From Microbacterium ureisolvens (GTDB lineage: Bacteria; Actinomycetota; Actinomycetes; Actinomycetales; Microbacteriaceae): a stretch of DNA of 64,000 nucleotides. The translations under genes and the position numbers were made by a program. The stretch's first letter is position 1, and every line of letters begins with the position of its first letter. Where the stretch lies: positions 1-64,000 of the forward strand of contig NZ_JADIJE010000005.1 of the NCBI RefSeq assembly GCF_015278315.1, given 5' to 3'. A model generated the notes under the pieces. It was not told where the DNA came from, did no database searches, and was given only the letters and a program-made list of their open reading frames with translations. Positions 9,114-18,059 of the stretch are shown piece after piece.

Positions 9114-9761
9114 GTGGCCAAGCTCTACTTCCGCTACGGGGCGATGAACTCCGGCAAGTCGACGTCTCTCCTCCAGGCCGCGTACAACTACGAGGAGCGC
9201 GGCCAGCACGTGCTGCTGGCCAAGCCCGCCGTCGACACCAAGGGTGCGGACCAGATCGACAGCCGTCTGGGCGTGAAGCGGACGGTCGACTTCCTCATCG
9301 CGCCTGGTGACGATCTGCGCACCCTCTTCGCGGAGCATCGCGCGAGGGTGAAGGCGGACGCCGCGACCTCGCTCGTGCCGGAGTCCGAGGAGCACGAGGT
9401 CGACGTCGCGTGCCTCCTCATCGACGAGGCGCAGTTCCTCACCCGCCGCCAGGTGGACGACCTGCTGCGCATCGTCGTGATGGACGGCGTGCCGGTGCTG
9501 GCGTACGGCATCCGCACCGACTTCCAGACGCAGGCGTTCCCGGGATCGGCTCGGCTGCTGGAGCTCGCCCACAGTCTCGAGGAGCTGAAGACCATCTGCC
9601 GGTGCGGCCGCAAGGCGCTCTTCAACGCCCGGCTGGTCGGCGGCCGATTCGTGTTCGACGGCGACCAGGTCGCGATCGACGAGCTCTCGGCCGACCGCGT
9701 CACCTACGAGTCGCTGTGCGCCGAGGACTATCTGCGCGCGTCCGGCGGCCGCCTGGAGTAG
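9114..9761 (+). CDS. tdk: Thymidine kinase
   Basis: Phosphorylates thymidine in the salvage pathway. I start it at GTG 9114 (VAKLYFRYGAMNSGKST): the P-loop GAMNSGKST then lies at the very N-terminus as in all type II thymidine kinases, and TACGCT (9102-9107) is six bases upstream, a leaderless arrangement. The 215-residue protein has the DEAQFLTR acidic motif at about residue 103 and the lasso region after LEELKTICRCGRKALFN. The structural zinc site looks reduced: CxC is present but the C-terminal partner is a single Cys (YESLCAEDY) where many homologues have CxxC or CxxH. Confidence 0.93.
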   Translation: MAKLYFRYGAMNSGKSTSLLQAAYNYEERGQHVLLAKPAVDTKGADQIDSRLGVKRTVDFLIAPGDDLRTLFAEHRARVKADAATSLVPESEEHEVDVACLLIDEAQFLTRRQVDDLLRIVVMDGVPVLAYGIRTDFQTQAFPGSARLLELAHSLEELKTICRCGRKALFNARLVGGRFVFDGDQVAIDELSADRVTYESLCAEDYLRASGGRLE

Positions 9762-9776
9762 GCGCCGGCCGGCGGC

Positions 9777-10607
9777 TCACGCCGTCTCGGGCGCGCGCCC
9801 GCGCCGCCGCGGGAGCGGCAGAAGCATCGAGGTCGTGCGCTGGTACTCCCGGTAGGCGGGGTACTTCGCTGCCGAGATGGACTCGGTGAAGACGGTCGAG
9901 CCGATGAACAGCACCGTCAGCAGTGCGGGGCCGGCGATCGTCCAGTTCAGCCAGCTGCCGCCGTCGGCGACCAGCGCCACCGCACCGAGGGCGTAGAAGG
10001 CCCACCACTGCGCCTGCTCGAAGAAGAAGTTCGGGTGGCGACTGTAGGCGAACAGACCCGTGTTGAGGAAACCCGGCGGGAGCGTGCCGCCCGCCGCCTT
10101 CTTGGCCCGGTGGAACCGCCACTGCTGCTGATCGGCGATCGTCTCGCCCACGAGGAACGCGGCGAAGAGCACCGAGAAGACGGCATCCCATCCGTTGAAC
10201 GGCGCCGGATGCTGCCATGCGATGTAGGCGGGCAGCGTGATCAGCACCAGCAGCGCGCTCTGGAACAGCACGATGAACAGCAGATTGAAGAGCTGGAACT
10301 GCCACCGCGTCATGCGACCGCGCAGGATCGCCCAGCGGTAGTCCTCCATGCCGGTGTACCCGCCCTTGCGGGCGAAGTTGAACGTCAGGCGGGCGCCCCA
10401 CGCCGTCACGAGGACCGCCATCACCAGCAGGCGGACCGGGTCGATGCCCGCGAGCAGAGCCGAGACGGCGAAGACCCAGACGTAGACCACGGGGACGACA
10501 GACCAGAGCCGGTCGATCCACGACGTCTCGTGGGTGATGAGGGAGGTGATCCAGCAGAACGCGGCAGAGACTCCGGCCAGGATCAGGACGAGGGCGAGGG
10601 GATCCAT
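9777..10607 (-). CDS. DUF1295-family membrane protein (steroid-reductase-like fold)
   Basis: This is a 276-residue integral membrane protein with about seven hydrophobic segments. Its C-terminal half has the DUF1295 signature: GLFAYSRHPNFFFEQAQWWAFY, then PAYREYQRTTSMLLP. These resemble the C-terminal region of isoprenylcysteine methyltransferases and steroid 5-alpha-reductases that binds cofactor near the membrane face; the reaction here is unknown. The ATG at 10607 (MDPLALVLILAG) is preferred over an in-frame start 75 bases upstream, because TACTCT at 10614-10619 (minus strand) is exactly six bases away. It is convergent with tdk, only 15 bases apart. Confidence 0.82.
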   Translation of the reverse strand: MDPLALVLILAGVSAAFCWITSLITHETSWIDRLWSVVPVVYVWVFAVSALLAGIDPVRLLVMAVLVTAWGARLTFNFARKGGYTGMEDYRWAILRGRMTRWQFQLFNLLFIVLFQSALLVLITLPAYIAWQHPAPFNGWDAVFSVLFAAFLVGETIADQQQWRFHRAKKAAGGTLPPGFLNTGLFAYSRHPNFFFEQAQWWAFYALGAVALVADGGSWLNWTIAGPALLTVLFIGSTVFTESISAAKYPAYREYQRTTSMLLPLPRRRGRAPETA

Positions 10608-10663
10608 GGGGTCAGAGTAGCGCCCGGGATGACGGACGCGGACGACATACGCCGACACGCGGG

Positions 10664-10703
10664 TTGTCTGTGGTCCGACCACAGGCTATCGTGGTCTGAC
10701 CAC
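10664..10703 (+). promoter_or_regulatory. lldR-lldD promoter with two LldR-type operators
   Basis: TTGTCT (10664-10669) and TATCGT (10687-10692) are 17 bases apart. Two palindromes overlap this promoter: TGTGGTCCGACCACA (10669-10683), in the spacer, and GTGGTCTGACCAC (10691-10703), over the -10 and start. Both fit the TNGTNNNACNA consensus known for FadR/LldR-type GntR regulators, with the core TGGTCNGACCA repeated 21 bases apart. Repression of lldR-lldD by the regulator encoded just downstream is the simple reading. Confidence 0.85.
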
Positions 10704-10755
10704 ACCGTGCCCTTCAATGGGGAGGGCGCCGGATCCGACATCGACGAGGAGATCC

Positions 10756-11526
10756 GTGGCAGGCACCCCCGAACCGCCGCCCGCGGTCGCGCCCGCACGC
10801 GCGTGGCGGGTCGTGCTCGAGAAGATCGAGACCGACCTCCTCGACGGCACCCTCAAGCCCGGCGACAGGCTCGCGCCCGAGCGCGAGCTCGCCAGCACGC
10901 TGGGCGTCGGTCGCTCCAGCGTCCGCGAGGCGCTGCGGGTGCTCGAGGTGATGGGCCTCATCCGCACCGGCACCGGGTCGGGTCCGACCTCGGGCGCCAT
11001 CATCATCGCGACCCCCGAAGGCGGCATGTCGGCGCTGCTGCGCCTGCAGGTGGCGGCCCAGGGCTTCCCGTTCGACGACGTCGTCGCGACGCGCCTCGTG
11101 CTCGAATCCGCCGTCGTGGACGCCGTGGCAGCCGACCCCGACCGATCGACCGACCGCGCCCGCGCCGTGCTGGAGGCCATGGACGACGACGGCCTCACAG
11201 CGCCGGAGTTCCTCGCCCTCGACGCGCAGCTGCACCTCGCCCTCGCCGAGGCGTCGGGCAACGTCGTCATCGTGGCGATCATGGCGGGACTGCGCACGGC
11301 GATCGAGTCCTACGTCCAGGCGGGAGCAGCCGGAATCGCGGAGTGGGATGCCGCGGCCCGGCGCCTCCGCCGCGAGCACCACGCCATCCTCGATGCGGTC
11401 GACGCCGGCGATGCCGCCGCTGCGCGCCGCCTCGTGCACGACCACATCGTCGGCTATTACGCCGCAGCAGGACTGGATCGCACTCCCGCTGCCGCCGCCG
11501 TCGCATCAGCCCCGCCGCAGACCTGA
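10756..11526 (+). CDS. lldR: FadR-type GntR regulator of lactate use
   Basis: This regulator starts at GTG 10756, where GAGGAG (10746-10751) is well placed; the upstream in-frame codons are within the operator leader. The 256-residue protein has a winged helix-turn-helix (about residues 15-80, with LAPERELASTLGVGRSSVREALRVLE) and an FCD ligand domain (about residues 95-240) whose metal-binding histidines are visible in QLHLALAEAS and VHDHIVGYY. lldD follows 18 bases downstream, so lactate is the likely effector, releasing DNA as in Corynebacterium LldR. Confidence 0.87.
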   Translation: MAGTPEPPPAVAPARAWRVVLEKIETDLLDGTLKPGDRLAPERELASTLGVGRSSVREALRVLEVMGLIRTGTGSGPTSGAIIIATPEGGMSALLRLQVAAQGFPFDDVVATRLVLESAVVDAVAADPDRSTDRARAVLEAMDDDGLTAPEFLALDAQLHLALAEASGNVVIVAIMAGLRTAIESYVQAGAAGIAEWDAAARRLRREHHAILDAVDAGDAAAARRLVHDHIVGYYAAAGLDRTPAAAAVASAPPQT

Positions 11527-11544
11527 CCCATCGGAGAGAGATTC

Positions 11545-12933
11545 ATGGTCACCCGCCAGTTCCCCAAGCCCGCAGAGCTCCTCGAGCTCATGCAGTTCAA
11601 GAAGCCCGAGCTCGACGGCAAGAAGCGCCGCCTCGAGTCCGCGCTCACCATCTACGATCTGCGCGACATCGCGAAGCGCCGCACCCCCAAGGCCGCCTTC
11701 GACTACACCGACGGCGCCGCCGAAGGCGAGCTGTCGCTGGCCCGCGCCCGCCAGGCGTTCGAGGATGTCGAGTTCCACCCCGACGTGCTGCGCCCCGCCG
11801 AGAACGTCGACATGTCCACCGAGATCCTCGGCGGTCCGTCGGCAATGCCGTTCGGCATCGCGCCGACCGGCTTCACCCGTCTCATGCAGACCGAGGGCGA
11901 GGTCGCCGGCGCCGGCGGGGCAGGTGCCGCCGGCATCCCGTTCACTCTCTCGACGCTCGGCACGACGTCCATCGAAGGTGTCAAGGCGGCAAACCCGAAC
12001 GGTCGCAACTGGTTCCAGCTGTACGTGATGCGCGACCGCGACATCTCGTACGGCCTCGCGCGCCGTGCCGCGGAGGCCGGGTTCGACACCCTGCAGTTCA
12101 CGGTCGACACGCCGGTCGCGGGCGCGCGCCTGCGCGACAAGCGCAACGGGTTCTCGATCCCGCCGCAGTTGACCCTCGGCACGATCATCAACGCGATCCC
12201 GCGCCCGTGGTGGTGGTACGACTTCCTGACCACCCCGAAGCTGGAGTTCGCGTCGCTGTCGACCACGGGCGGCACCGTCGGCGAGCTGCTGAACGCCGCC
12301 ATGGACCCCACGATCAGCTACGACGACCTCACGGTCATCCGCGACATCTGGCCGGGCAAGATCGTGGTCAAGGGCGTGCAGAACGTGGCCGACTCGAAGC
12401 GTCTCATCGACGCCGGCGTGGACGGCATCATCCTCTCGAACCACGGCGGACGCCAGCTCGACCGCGCGCCCATCCCGTTCCGCCTGCTGCCCGAGGTGGT
12501 GCGCGAGGTCGGCAAGGACGCGACAGTCATGGTCGACACCGGCATCATGAACGGCGCCGACATCGTCGCCTCGATCGCGCTGGGCGCGAAGTTCACGCTG
12601 ATCGGCCGCGCATACCTCTACGGCCTGATGGCCGGCGGTCGCCAGGGCGTAGATCGCACGATCGCGATCCTGCGCAGCGAGATCGAGCGGACGATGAAGC
12701 TCCTGGGCGTGTCCAGCATCGCCGAGCTCGAGCCCCGCCACGTCACCCAGCTGCAGCGCCTCGTGCCCGTCGGGGTGGCGGCACCCGCACCCGAAGCGGC
12801 CGCATCGGTCCCGGCACCGCGGCCGCGCACGCCGCGCGCCACGGCCGCGAGTACGGCGAAGACGGATGCCGCGGCATCCCGCCCCGCGAAGCCCTCGGCC
12901 GCGAAGAGCACGGGGTCGGCCACGAAGGCCTGA
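11545..12933 (+). CDS. lldD: L-lactate dehydrogenase (quinone), FMN-dependent
   Basis: Oxidises L-lactate to pyruvate at the membrane, feeding electrons to quinone. Residues about 40-400 are a complete alpha-hydroxy-acid oxidase barrel: [13 protein letters not shown], the FMN/substrate block PFGIAPTGF, and the catalytic histidine in [13 protein letters not shown], followed by a phosphate-binding [11 protein letters not shown]. The 462-residue length exceeds the usual 380-420. The extra is a C-terminal Ala/Pro/Ser/Lys-rich tail (about residues 415-462) with no homology I recognise. GGAGAG at 11533-11538 is its ribosome site. It forms an operon with lldR. Confidence 0.94.
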   Translation: MVTRQFPKPAELLELMQFKKPELDGKKRRLESALTIYDLRDIAKRRTPKAAFDYTDGAAEGELSLARARQAFEDVEFHPDVLRPAENVDMSTEILGGPSAMPFGIAPTGFTRLMQTEGEVAGAGGAGAAGIPFTLSTLGTTSIEGVKAANPNGRNWFQLYVMRDRDISYGLARRAAEAGFDTLQFTVDTPVAGARLRDKRNGFSIPPQLTLGTIINAIPRPWWWYDFLTTPKLEFASLSTTGGTVGELLNAAMDPTISYDDLTVIRDIWPGKIVVKGVQNVADSKRLIDAGVDGIILSNHGGRQLDRAPIPFRLLPEVVREVGKDATVMVDTGIMNGADIVASIALGAKFTLIGRAYLYGLMAGGRQGVDRTIAILRSEIERTMKLLGVSSIAELEPRHVTQLQRLVPVGVAAPAPEAAASVPAPRPRTPRATAASTAKTDAAASRPAKPSAAKSTGSATKA

Positions 12934-12937
12934 CCCC

Positions 12938-13004
12938 GTTTGGTCTCGCTTCGCTCGCTCGACGACCGCGACAAGTCCCGGTCGTCGAGCGAGCGAGGCG
13001 AAAC
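12938..13004. terminator. Long hairpin between convergent lldD and HAD genes
   Basis: A stem of about 25 bases (left arm 12944-12968, ending GCTCGCTCGACGACCG; right arm 12979-13004, starting CGGTCGTCGAGCGAGC and ending CGAAAC) encloses a ten-base loop. It lies between two convergent genes and can terminate both. The right arm resembles a sequence at 18541-18573, which suggests a dispersed repeat. Confidence 0.75.
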
Positions 13005-13028
13005 GTCGTGCGGTTCGGCGCTCCGCCG

Positions 13029-13802
13029 TCAGACGCGGACGGGGAGCGTCGGGATGAGCTGCTCGAGGTAGGTCACCGTGTCTTCCCAGCCGTCGACCGC
13101 GTGGCAGCGCACGCCCATCGCGAGGACCGGGTAGTCGTTGCCGTCGGGGTCGAGGCGGTCGCCGACGAAGAGCATGTCGTCCAGGGCGATGCCGGTCTGC
13201 TCCGCGAGCTGTCGCATGCCGTACGCCTTGTCGATGCCCTGCTCGGTGATGTCGACCGAGGTGGAGCCGCCCGAGCGCACCTCGAGGTCGGGCAACAGCG
13301 TCTGAACGGCGGCGCGCAAGGTGTTCTTCTTCTCGCCGGTCGGGTCCCAGGCCATCTTCGCGGGGACGGGCGCCTGCTGGCCGAGGGCGGAGAAGGTGAT
13401 CTGCGACCCGCGGTCTTCGAGGATGTCACCCCACGTCTCCGACTCCCAGAGTCCGAGGCGACGCGCCTCGCCCTCGACGGCGGCGAGTGCGCGGGACTTC
13501 TGGTCGTCCGTCAGTGAACGCTGGTAGACCGTGACGACCTCGTCCTCGGTCAGGCGGTAGTACTGGGTGCCGCACGTCGGCAGGAGATGCATGCGGGCGC
13601 GGGACTCAGCGGAGCCGTCGGGGAGCTGGTCGACGACCTGGCTCGTGAACTGGGCGAGCTGGCCGCCGGAGATGATCGCCACCTCGACGCGCTCCGCGAG
13701 CGCGACGAGCAGCTCGCCGATGCGGGTGTCGATCCGGCTCTTGGACGGCGCGAGGGTGTCGTCGAGATCGAAGGCGACGAGGCGCGGTGCCGGCTCGGTC
13801 AT
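13029..13802 (-). CDS. HAD-IIB family phosphatase
   Basis: This 257-residue protein has the four HAD motifs: DLDDTLAPSKSRI (nucleophile Asp, residues about 11-23), VAIISGGQ (motif II), a central lysine after a cap domain, and MLFVGDRLDPDGNDYPV (motif IV). The cap placement and the SKSRI sequence resemble the phosphomannomutase/Cof-type subgroup. The substrate is probably a sugar phosphate but cannot be fixed. AAAGGAG (13810-13816, minus strand) precedes the ATG. It is downstream of tRNA-Pro but separated from it by a terminator. Confidence 0.85.
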   Translation of the reverse strand: MTEPAPRLVAFDLDDTLAPSKSRIDTRIGELLVALAERVEVAIISGGQLAQFTSQVVDQLPDGSAESRARMHLLPTCGTQYYRLTEDEVVTVYQRSLTDDQKSRALAAVEGEARRLGLWESETWGDILEDRGSQITFSALGQQAPVPAKMAWDPTGEKKNTLRAAVQTLLPDLEVRSGGSTSVDITEQGIDKAYGMRQLAEQTGIALDDMLFVGDRLDPDGNDYPVLAMGVRCHAVDGWEDTVTYLEQLIPTLPVRV

Positions 13803-13822
13803 CTGTGCGCTCCTTTCATGAA

Positions 13823-13850
13823 AGAGGCTCCGCCTACCGGCGGAGCCTCT
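13823..13850 (-). terminator. Terminator of tRNA-Pro
   Basis: AGAGGCTCCGCC (13823-13834) and GGCGGAGCCTCT (13839-13850) form a perfect 12-bp stem with a four-base loop, three bases past the encoded CCA end of tRNA-Pro and followed on the minus strand by TTTCATG. It separates the tRNA from the HAD gene. Confidence 0.85.
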
Positions 13851-13853
13851 CTG

Positions 13854-13930
<77 letters not shown>

Positions 13931-13959
13931 TTTTGCAACCCTCCGAGTCTAACCGATCG

Positions 13960-14907
13960 TCAGGGGTGCTGTTGACCACGCCGCGGCACGAGCGTGATCA
14001 ACGACGCCTCAGGACGGCACGCGAAGCGCACGGGTGCGTAGATCGAGTGGCCCAGTCCGGCGCTCACACTGAGGGGTACGGTCCGGCCCTCGTTCTTCCA
14101 GGTGCTCAGTCCGCGCGCCTGCCGGAGCGGGATGTCGCAGTTGGCCACGAGCGCGCCGAACCCGGGCACGCGCACCTGGCCGCCGTGGGTGTGACCGCCG
14201 AAGATCGCATCCGCGCCGAGGTCGACGAACTCGTCGAGCACGCGCCGGTAGGGCGCGTGGGTCACGCCGATCGACAGGTCGGCTGACTCCTCGGCACGCA
14301 GGGCCGCCAGGGGCTCGGGGAGTGCCTCGAGCCGGTCCCAGTAACGGTGGGCGTCGCTCACGCCGAAGGCGGCGATGCGCAGGCCCGCGGCATCCAACGA
14401 TCCGACCTTGTTGTTGAGGTCGAGCCAGCCGAGCTCGTCGGTGAGGTAGTCGTCGAGCGCTTGGGTGTCGAGGGGCTCGGCGGTGTGCTTCACCTTCGAC
14501 GGGCCGGTGAAGTACTTCAGCGGGTTGCGGGGCGAGGGGGCCGCGTGATCGTTGGATCCGTGCACGAAGACTCCCGGCACACCGCTCAGCGGGTCGAACG
14601 CGCGACGCAGGCCGCGAAGGCCGTCGAAGTGGCCCATGTTGTCACCGGTGTTGACGACGAGGTCGGGCTGGAGCTCGGCCAGGGCGGCGATCCAGTCCTG
14701 CTTGCGGCGCTGCCACGGCGCCATGTGCGCGTCGGACAGGTGCAGCACGCGCACCGGCGCGGAGCCCTCCGGAAGCACCGCAATCTCATGGAAGCGGACG
14801 GTGAAGAGGTACCGCTCGATGCCGACGCCCCAGATCGCGGCGCCTGCACCGACCGCCCCCACCACGCCGAGCGCGGTGAGGGCGGTGCGGGTCGGTGCGG
14901 TAGGCAC
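13960..14907 (-). CDS. Metallophosphoesterase (calcineurin-like)
   Basis: This 315-residue protein starts at a GTG whose G is also the last base of the upstream gene's stop codon, so its translation is coupled. An N-terminal hydrophobic segment (about residues 8-30) anchors it. The metal-binding motifs of the family follow in order: LHLSDAHMAPW, VVNTGDNMG, GSNDH and GGHTHGGQV. The closest described relatives are YkuE-type lipid-headgroup or nucleotide phosphoesterases. Sitting behind a penicillin-binding protein, it may act on a cell-envelope phosphoester, but that is inference. Confidence 0.9.
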   Translation of the reverse strand: MPTAPTRTALTALGVVGAVGAGAAIWGVGIERYLFTVRFHEIAVLPEGSAPVRVLHLSDAHMAPWQRRKQDWIAALAELQPDLVVNTGDNMGHFDGLRGLRRAFDPLSGVPGVFVHGSNDHAAPSPRNPLKYFTGPSKVKHTAEPLDTQALDDYLTDELGWLDLNNKVGSLDAAGLRIAAFGVSDAHRYWDRLEALPEPLAALRAEESADLSIGVTHAPYRRVLDEFVDLGADAIFGGHTHGGQVRVPGFGALVANCDIPLRQARGLSTWKNEGRTVPLSVSAGLGHSIYAPVRFACRPEASLITLVPRRGQQHP

Positions 14908-17732
14908 TACCCGTTGCCGTTGCCGTTGCCGTTGCCGCCGCGGCCACCGCCGCCACCGCCGCAGACCGCAGCGCTGTAGTCGACGGCGATCGACGTGTTG
15001 CGGTTGACGACGCTGCCCGCGGCCGGGTTCGTCGCCGTGGAGCGGGTCTGCGTGCCTGCGGCGGCATCGACCGTGCAGGCGCCGTCGCTCACATTGCCGA
15101 AACCGGCGCTGCGCAACGCGCGTTTGGCGTCTTCCAGCGTGCGGCCCGATACGTCGGGCACGGTGACGCCCTGCCCATTGCTCGGACTGATCGTCACGGT
15201 GCTGCCGCCGGCGACCTTTCCGGGTCCGGGGTTCTGCGCGCCCACGACGCCTTCGGGCTGATCGGAGTCGACCGGCCCGCCAACCTCGACGGTGAAGCCC
15301 GCCTCGGTGAGGATCGTCGTCGCCTCGTCGATCGACTTTCCGACCACGTTGGGCAGATCGGTGAGCACCTGCTTCGTCAGCTCGCTGTCGGGGCCGGCGA
15401 ACCGGTCGCCGCCGTAGGCCGCGTTGGCTGCGCCCTGGACGTCGCGGGTGATGCGGTACCGGATGTCGGCGAGGCGGAGACCGTTGAAGTACGTCTTGAA
15501 GATGTCGCCGCCGCCCTGGACGTTGCCGGCCCAGGTCGCCGTCGCGACCTTCGTGCTCGCCTCGACGAGCCAGGACTGCAGCTCCTCGTGCGTTCCCGTC
15601 TTTCCGATGAGAGGCACGTTGTCGCGCGGCTTGCCCTGAGCGCCGGTGCCGCCGTTCATCACGCCCTGGAGCGCGTATGCGGCAGTCGCGGCGACCTTGG
15701 GATCGAGAACCGGGGTGCAGGTGCGCTCGGGCTTGGGGAGCTCGTTGCCGTCGGAGTCGGTCACCCGGTCGATCGCCTGCGGCTGGCAGTAGGTGCCGCT
15801 GTTGGCGACCGTGGCGTAAGCCTCGGCCATCGCGAGCGGCGACACCGCTTCCGTGCCGATGACGGAGTTGAGGGTGTCCATGTCGATCGGCTCGTTGTCG
15901 AAGGTGTCGATGACGCCCATCTTGTTCGCGACTGCCGCGATGTCGCAGTAGTCGAGCTTCTCGGCCATGGCCAGGTAGCCCGTGTTCAGCGACGACGCGG
16001 TGAACTGCATGGGTGTGCCGAACCGGCCGCGGTCGCCGCCGAAGTTGCCCGTGGGCTTGGTTGCGCCGGTCCCTCGGCTCTCTCCGCAGTAGGTCATCTT
16101 CTTGAAGACGCGCAGCGTGCCGTTGAGCGTCTCATTGACGGACTTGCCCTTCTCGAGCCAGTCGATCAGCGTGAAGAGCTTGAACGTCGATCCGGCGCTG
16201 AAGCCCTTCGAGTTGCCGAAGGTCTGATCTCCCGCGTACACCTGCGCGGAGTAGTTGAAATCGGCGGAGTTGGCGGCGTCCTCGCTGAACTTCGTGTTCT
16301 GCGCCATGGCGAGGATGCGGCCGGTCGACGCCTCAACGCTCACGGTTGTCGAGCCGAATCGTCCGGTGCTGGGGACGTTGGTTCCCTGCCGCATCTCGAT
16401 GGCGGAGGGCGCATAGGTCGCCATGGACTGCTCCGCCGTCACCTGGAGGCGCGGGTCGAGAGTGGTGTAGACGTTGAGTCCACCGCGCTGGAGCGTGTCG
16501 AGGCGGTCCTCGCTGGTCTCGCCGAACGCGGGATCGTTCAGGATGACGTACTTCACGTACTGGCAGAAGTACGCGGCTCCGCCCGCGTTGGCGCAGCCGG
16601 TCTTCGGCTCGACGACATTGGGCGTGATCGGCCACACTGCGGCCTCGACGTACTGCTCCCGGGTGATCTTGCCATCCTCGAGCATCCGGCTGAGCACGTA
16701 CAGCTGGCGCACCTTCGTTGAGGTGTAGCCGTCCGCCGCGGCGAACTTCTGCTCCTCGGTGATGTCGCCCGATGCGACGAGCGCGTCCAGGGCCGCCAGA
16801 TTCGCCCCTTCGTCGATGACACCGTCGGCCGCCTTGTTGAACGACGTGCCGTCGGCGCTGAAGATCGAGCCGCCCGCTCGGTCGATGCGGTAGCTGTTCG
16901 GGTTCTGCACCATGCCCGCGAGGGTCGCCGCCTGGGCGACAGTGAGGTTCGCGGCGGTCGTGGCGAAGTAGCGGCGAGCGGCGGCCTCGATGCCGTACGT
17001 GATGCCGCCGAAGTTCGCGATGTTCAGGTAGCCGAGCAGGATGTCGTTCTTCGAGTACTTCTGCTCGAGCGAGATCGCGTAGCGCATCTCCTGCAGCTTG
17101 CGCGTGTAGCCCTCGGCGCCCTCGGCCGTGGTGGCGTCGCTCCAGCAGTTGAGGAGCGCCTGCTCGCGGCTGACCTTCTCGATCGGCAGACCGGTCGCCT
17201 CGTCCTTGACGATCTCGCCGGCCTCATTGGTCTCGTACTCGGCTTCGGCGTTCTGCTCGCACTTCTGGATCAGCACGTTCTTGACGTACTGCTGGCTGAT
17301 CGACGAGCCACCCTGCGTCTCGCTGGCTCCGCCGGCGTTGGACAGGAGCGCGCGCGTCGTGCCGATCAGGTCGATGCCGCCGTGCTGGTAGTAGCGCGGG
17401 TCCTCACTGGACAGCAGCGCGTCGTACATGACGGGGTTGATCTGGTCGAAGCCCACCGGAGTGCGGTCCTGCTCCAGGAACTGCGTCATGAGCTGCGGCT
17501 GACCCGTGCCGGGATCCGTGTAGTAGAAGTTGCTCGGAAGCATGAGCTTGTCGATCTCGAGCGAGCTCGGCAGGTTGTCGAACATCGTGATCGCGCGCTC
17601 TGCCGCGGTGCTCGTGATCGCGACCGCGGGGGTGACGGTCGCGGCGATGAGGACACCGGCTGCGGCACTGAGTCCGACGAGCCCGGCGAGTCCGCCGAGC
17701 ACACCGGTGGCCGTGCGTTTGGTATCAGGCAT
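14907..17732 (-). CDS. Class A penicillin-binding protein with PASTA domains
   Basis: This is a bifunctional peptidoglycan synthase of 941 residues. It has a cytoplasmic N-terminus with one membrane helix (about residues 12-34), a GT51 transglycosylase domain with the catalytic Glu in LLSSEDPRYYQHGG (about residue 109), and a transpeptidase domain with SAGSTFK (about residue 515) and KTGTHEE (about residue 711). Two PASTA domains (about residues 785-925) follow, then a Gly/Asn tail ending in repeated NG. This matches PonA-type enzymes of actinobacteria. TACGAT (17740-17745, minus strand) lies seven bases before the ATG, suggesting a leaderless message. The metallophosphoesterase gene overlaps its stop by one base. 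Confidence 0.95.
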   Translation of the reverse strand: MPDTKRTATGVLGGLAGLVGLSAAAGVLIAATVTPAVAITSTAAERAITMFDNLPSSLEIDKLMLPSNFYYTDPGTGQPQLMTQFLEQDRTPVGFDQINPVMYDALLSSEDPRYYQHGGIDLIGTTRALLSNAGGASETQGGSSISQQYVKNVLIQKCEQNAEAEYETNEAGEIVKDEATGLPIEKVSREQALLNCWSDATTAEGAEGYTRKLQEMRYAISLEQKYSKNDILLGYLNIANFGGITYGIEAAARRYFATTAANLTVAQAATLAGMVQNPNSYRIDRAGGSIFSADGTSFNKAADGVIDEGANLAALDALVASGDITEEQKFAAADGYTSTKVRQLYVLSRMLEDGKITREQYVEAAVWPITPNVVEPKTGCANAGGAAYFCQYVKYVILNDPAFGETSEDRLDTLQRGGLNVYTTLDPRLQVTAEQSMATYAPSAIEMRQGTNVPSTGRFGSTTVSVEASTGRILAMAQNTKFSEDAANSADFNYSAQVYAGDQTFGNSKGFSAGSTFKLFTLIDWLEKGKSVNETLNGTLRVFKKMTYCGESRGTGATKPTGNFGGDRGRFGTPMQFTASSLNTGYLAMAEKLDYCDIAAVANKMGVIDTFDNEPIDMDTLNSVIGTEAVSPLAMAEAYATVANSGTYCQPQAIDRVTDSDGNELPKPERTCTPVLDPKVAATAAYALQGVMNGGTGAQGKPRDNVPLIGKTGTHEELQSWLVEASTKVATATWAGNVQGGGDIFKTYFNGLRLADIRYRITRDVQGAANAAYGGDRFAGPDSELTKQVLTDLPNVVGKSIDEATTILTEAGFTVEVGGPVDSDQPEGVVGAQNPGPGKVAGGSTVTISPSNGQGVTVPDVSGRTLEDAKRALRSAGFGNVSDGACTVDAAAGTQTRSTATNPAAGSVVNRNTSIAVDYSAAVCGGGGGGRGGNGNGNGNG

Positions 17733-17841
17733 AGGCTTGATCGTAGGGGAACTACCTGGGCGATTCCCTCACGGACGTGCGCCCGCCAAGGTGTTTCCCA
17801 GTCTTCACCAGCCGTCCCTTTCGCCTACTCGAGGAGTCGCG

Positions 17842-18057
17842 ATGACGACGTGGGAGTACCTCACCACGCCCCTTCTGATCCACAACACCGCCGCGATCCT
17901 CAACAACTGGGGCAAGCAGGGCTGGGAGCTCGTCCAGGTCGTGCCCGGCCCCGAGGGCGGCCTGGTCGCCTACTTCAAGCGTCCCGCCGGCGGCGGCGAG
18001 CAGAACGCCGGGCTCGGCGCAGCGGCCCAGGCCGCCAAGCAGTTCGAGGAAGCCTGA
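17842..18057 (+). CDS. Small DUF4177-like protein
   Basis: This 71-residue soluble protein starts at ATG 17842, just after GAGGAG (17831-17836); the longer open frame upstream overlaps the divergent gene's promoter. Its pattern, MTTWEYLTTPL followed by LNNWGKQGWELVQVV and VAYFKRP, is that of the small DUF4177-type proteins, whose job is unknown. In actinobacteria the gene is commonly found just before a RidA-family gene, as here two bases downstream. The tail is Gly/Ala-rich. Confidence 0.85.
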   Translation: MTTWEYLTTPLLIHNTAAILNNWGKQGWELVQVVPGPEGGLVAYFKRPAGGGEQNAGLGAAAQAAKQFEEA

Positions 18058-18059
18058 GC

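Noticed and set aside
10035..13517. A 1160-codon open frame crossing the lldR-lldD region
   Set aside because: It is out of frame with lldR and lldD, Arg/His-rich and without recognisable domains. It is a by-product of high GC.
14910..14945. CCGTTG repeats considered as a CRISPR-like or microsatellite array
   Set aside because: The repeats are six bases, uninterrupted and coding for the NG tail of the penicillin-binding protein; there are no spacers.
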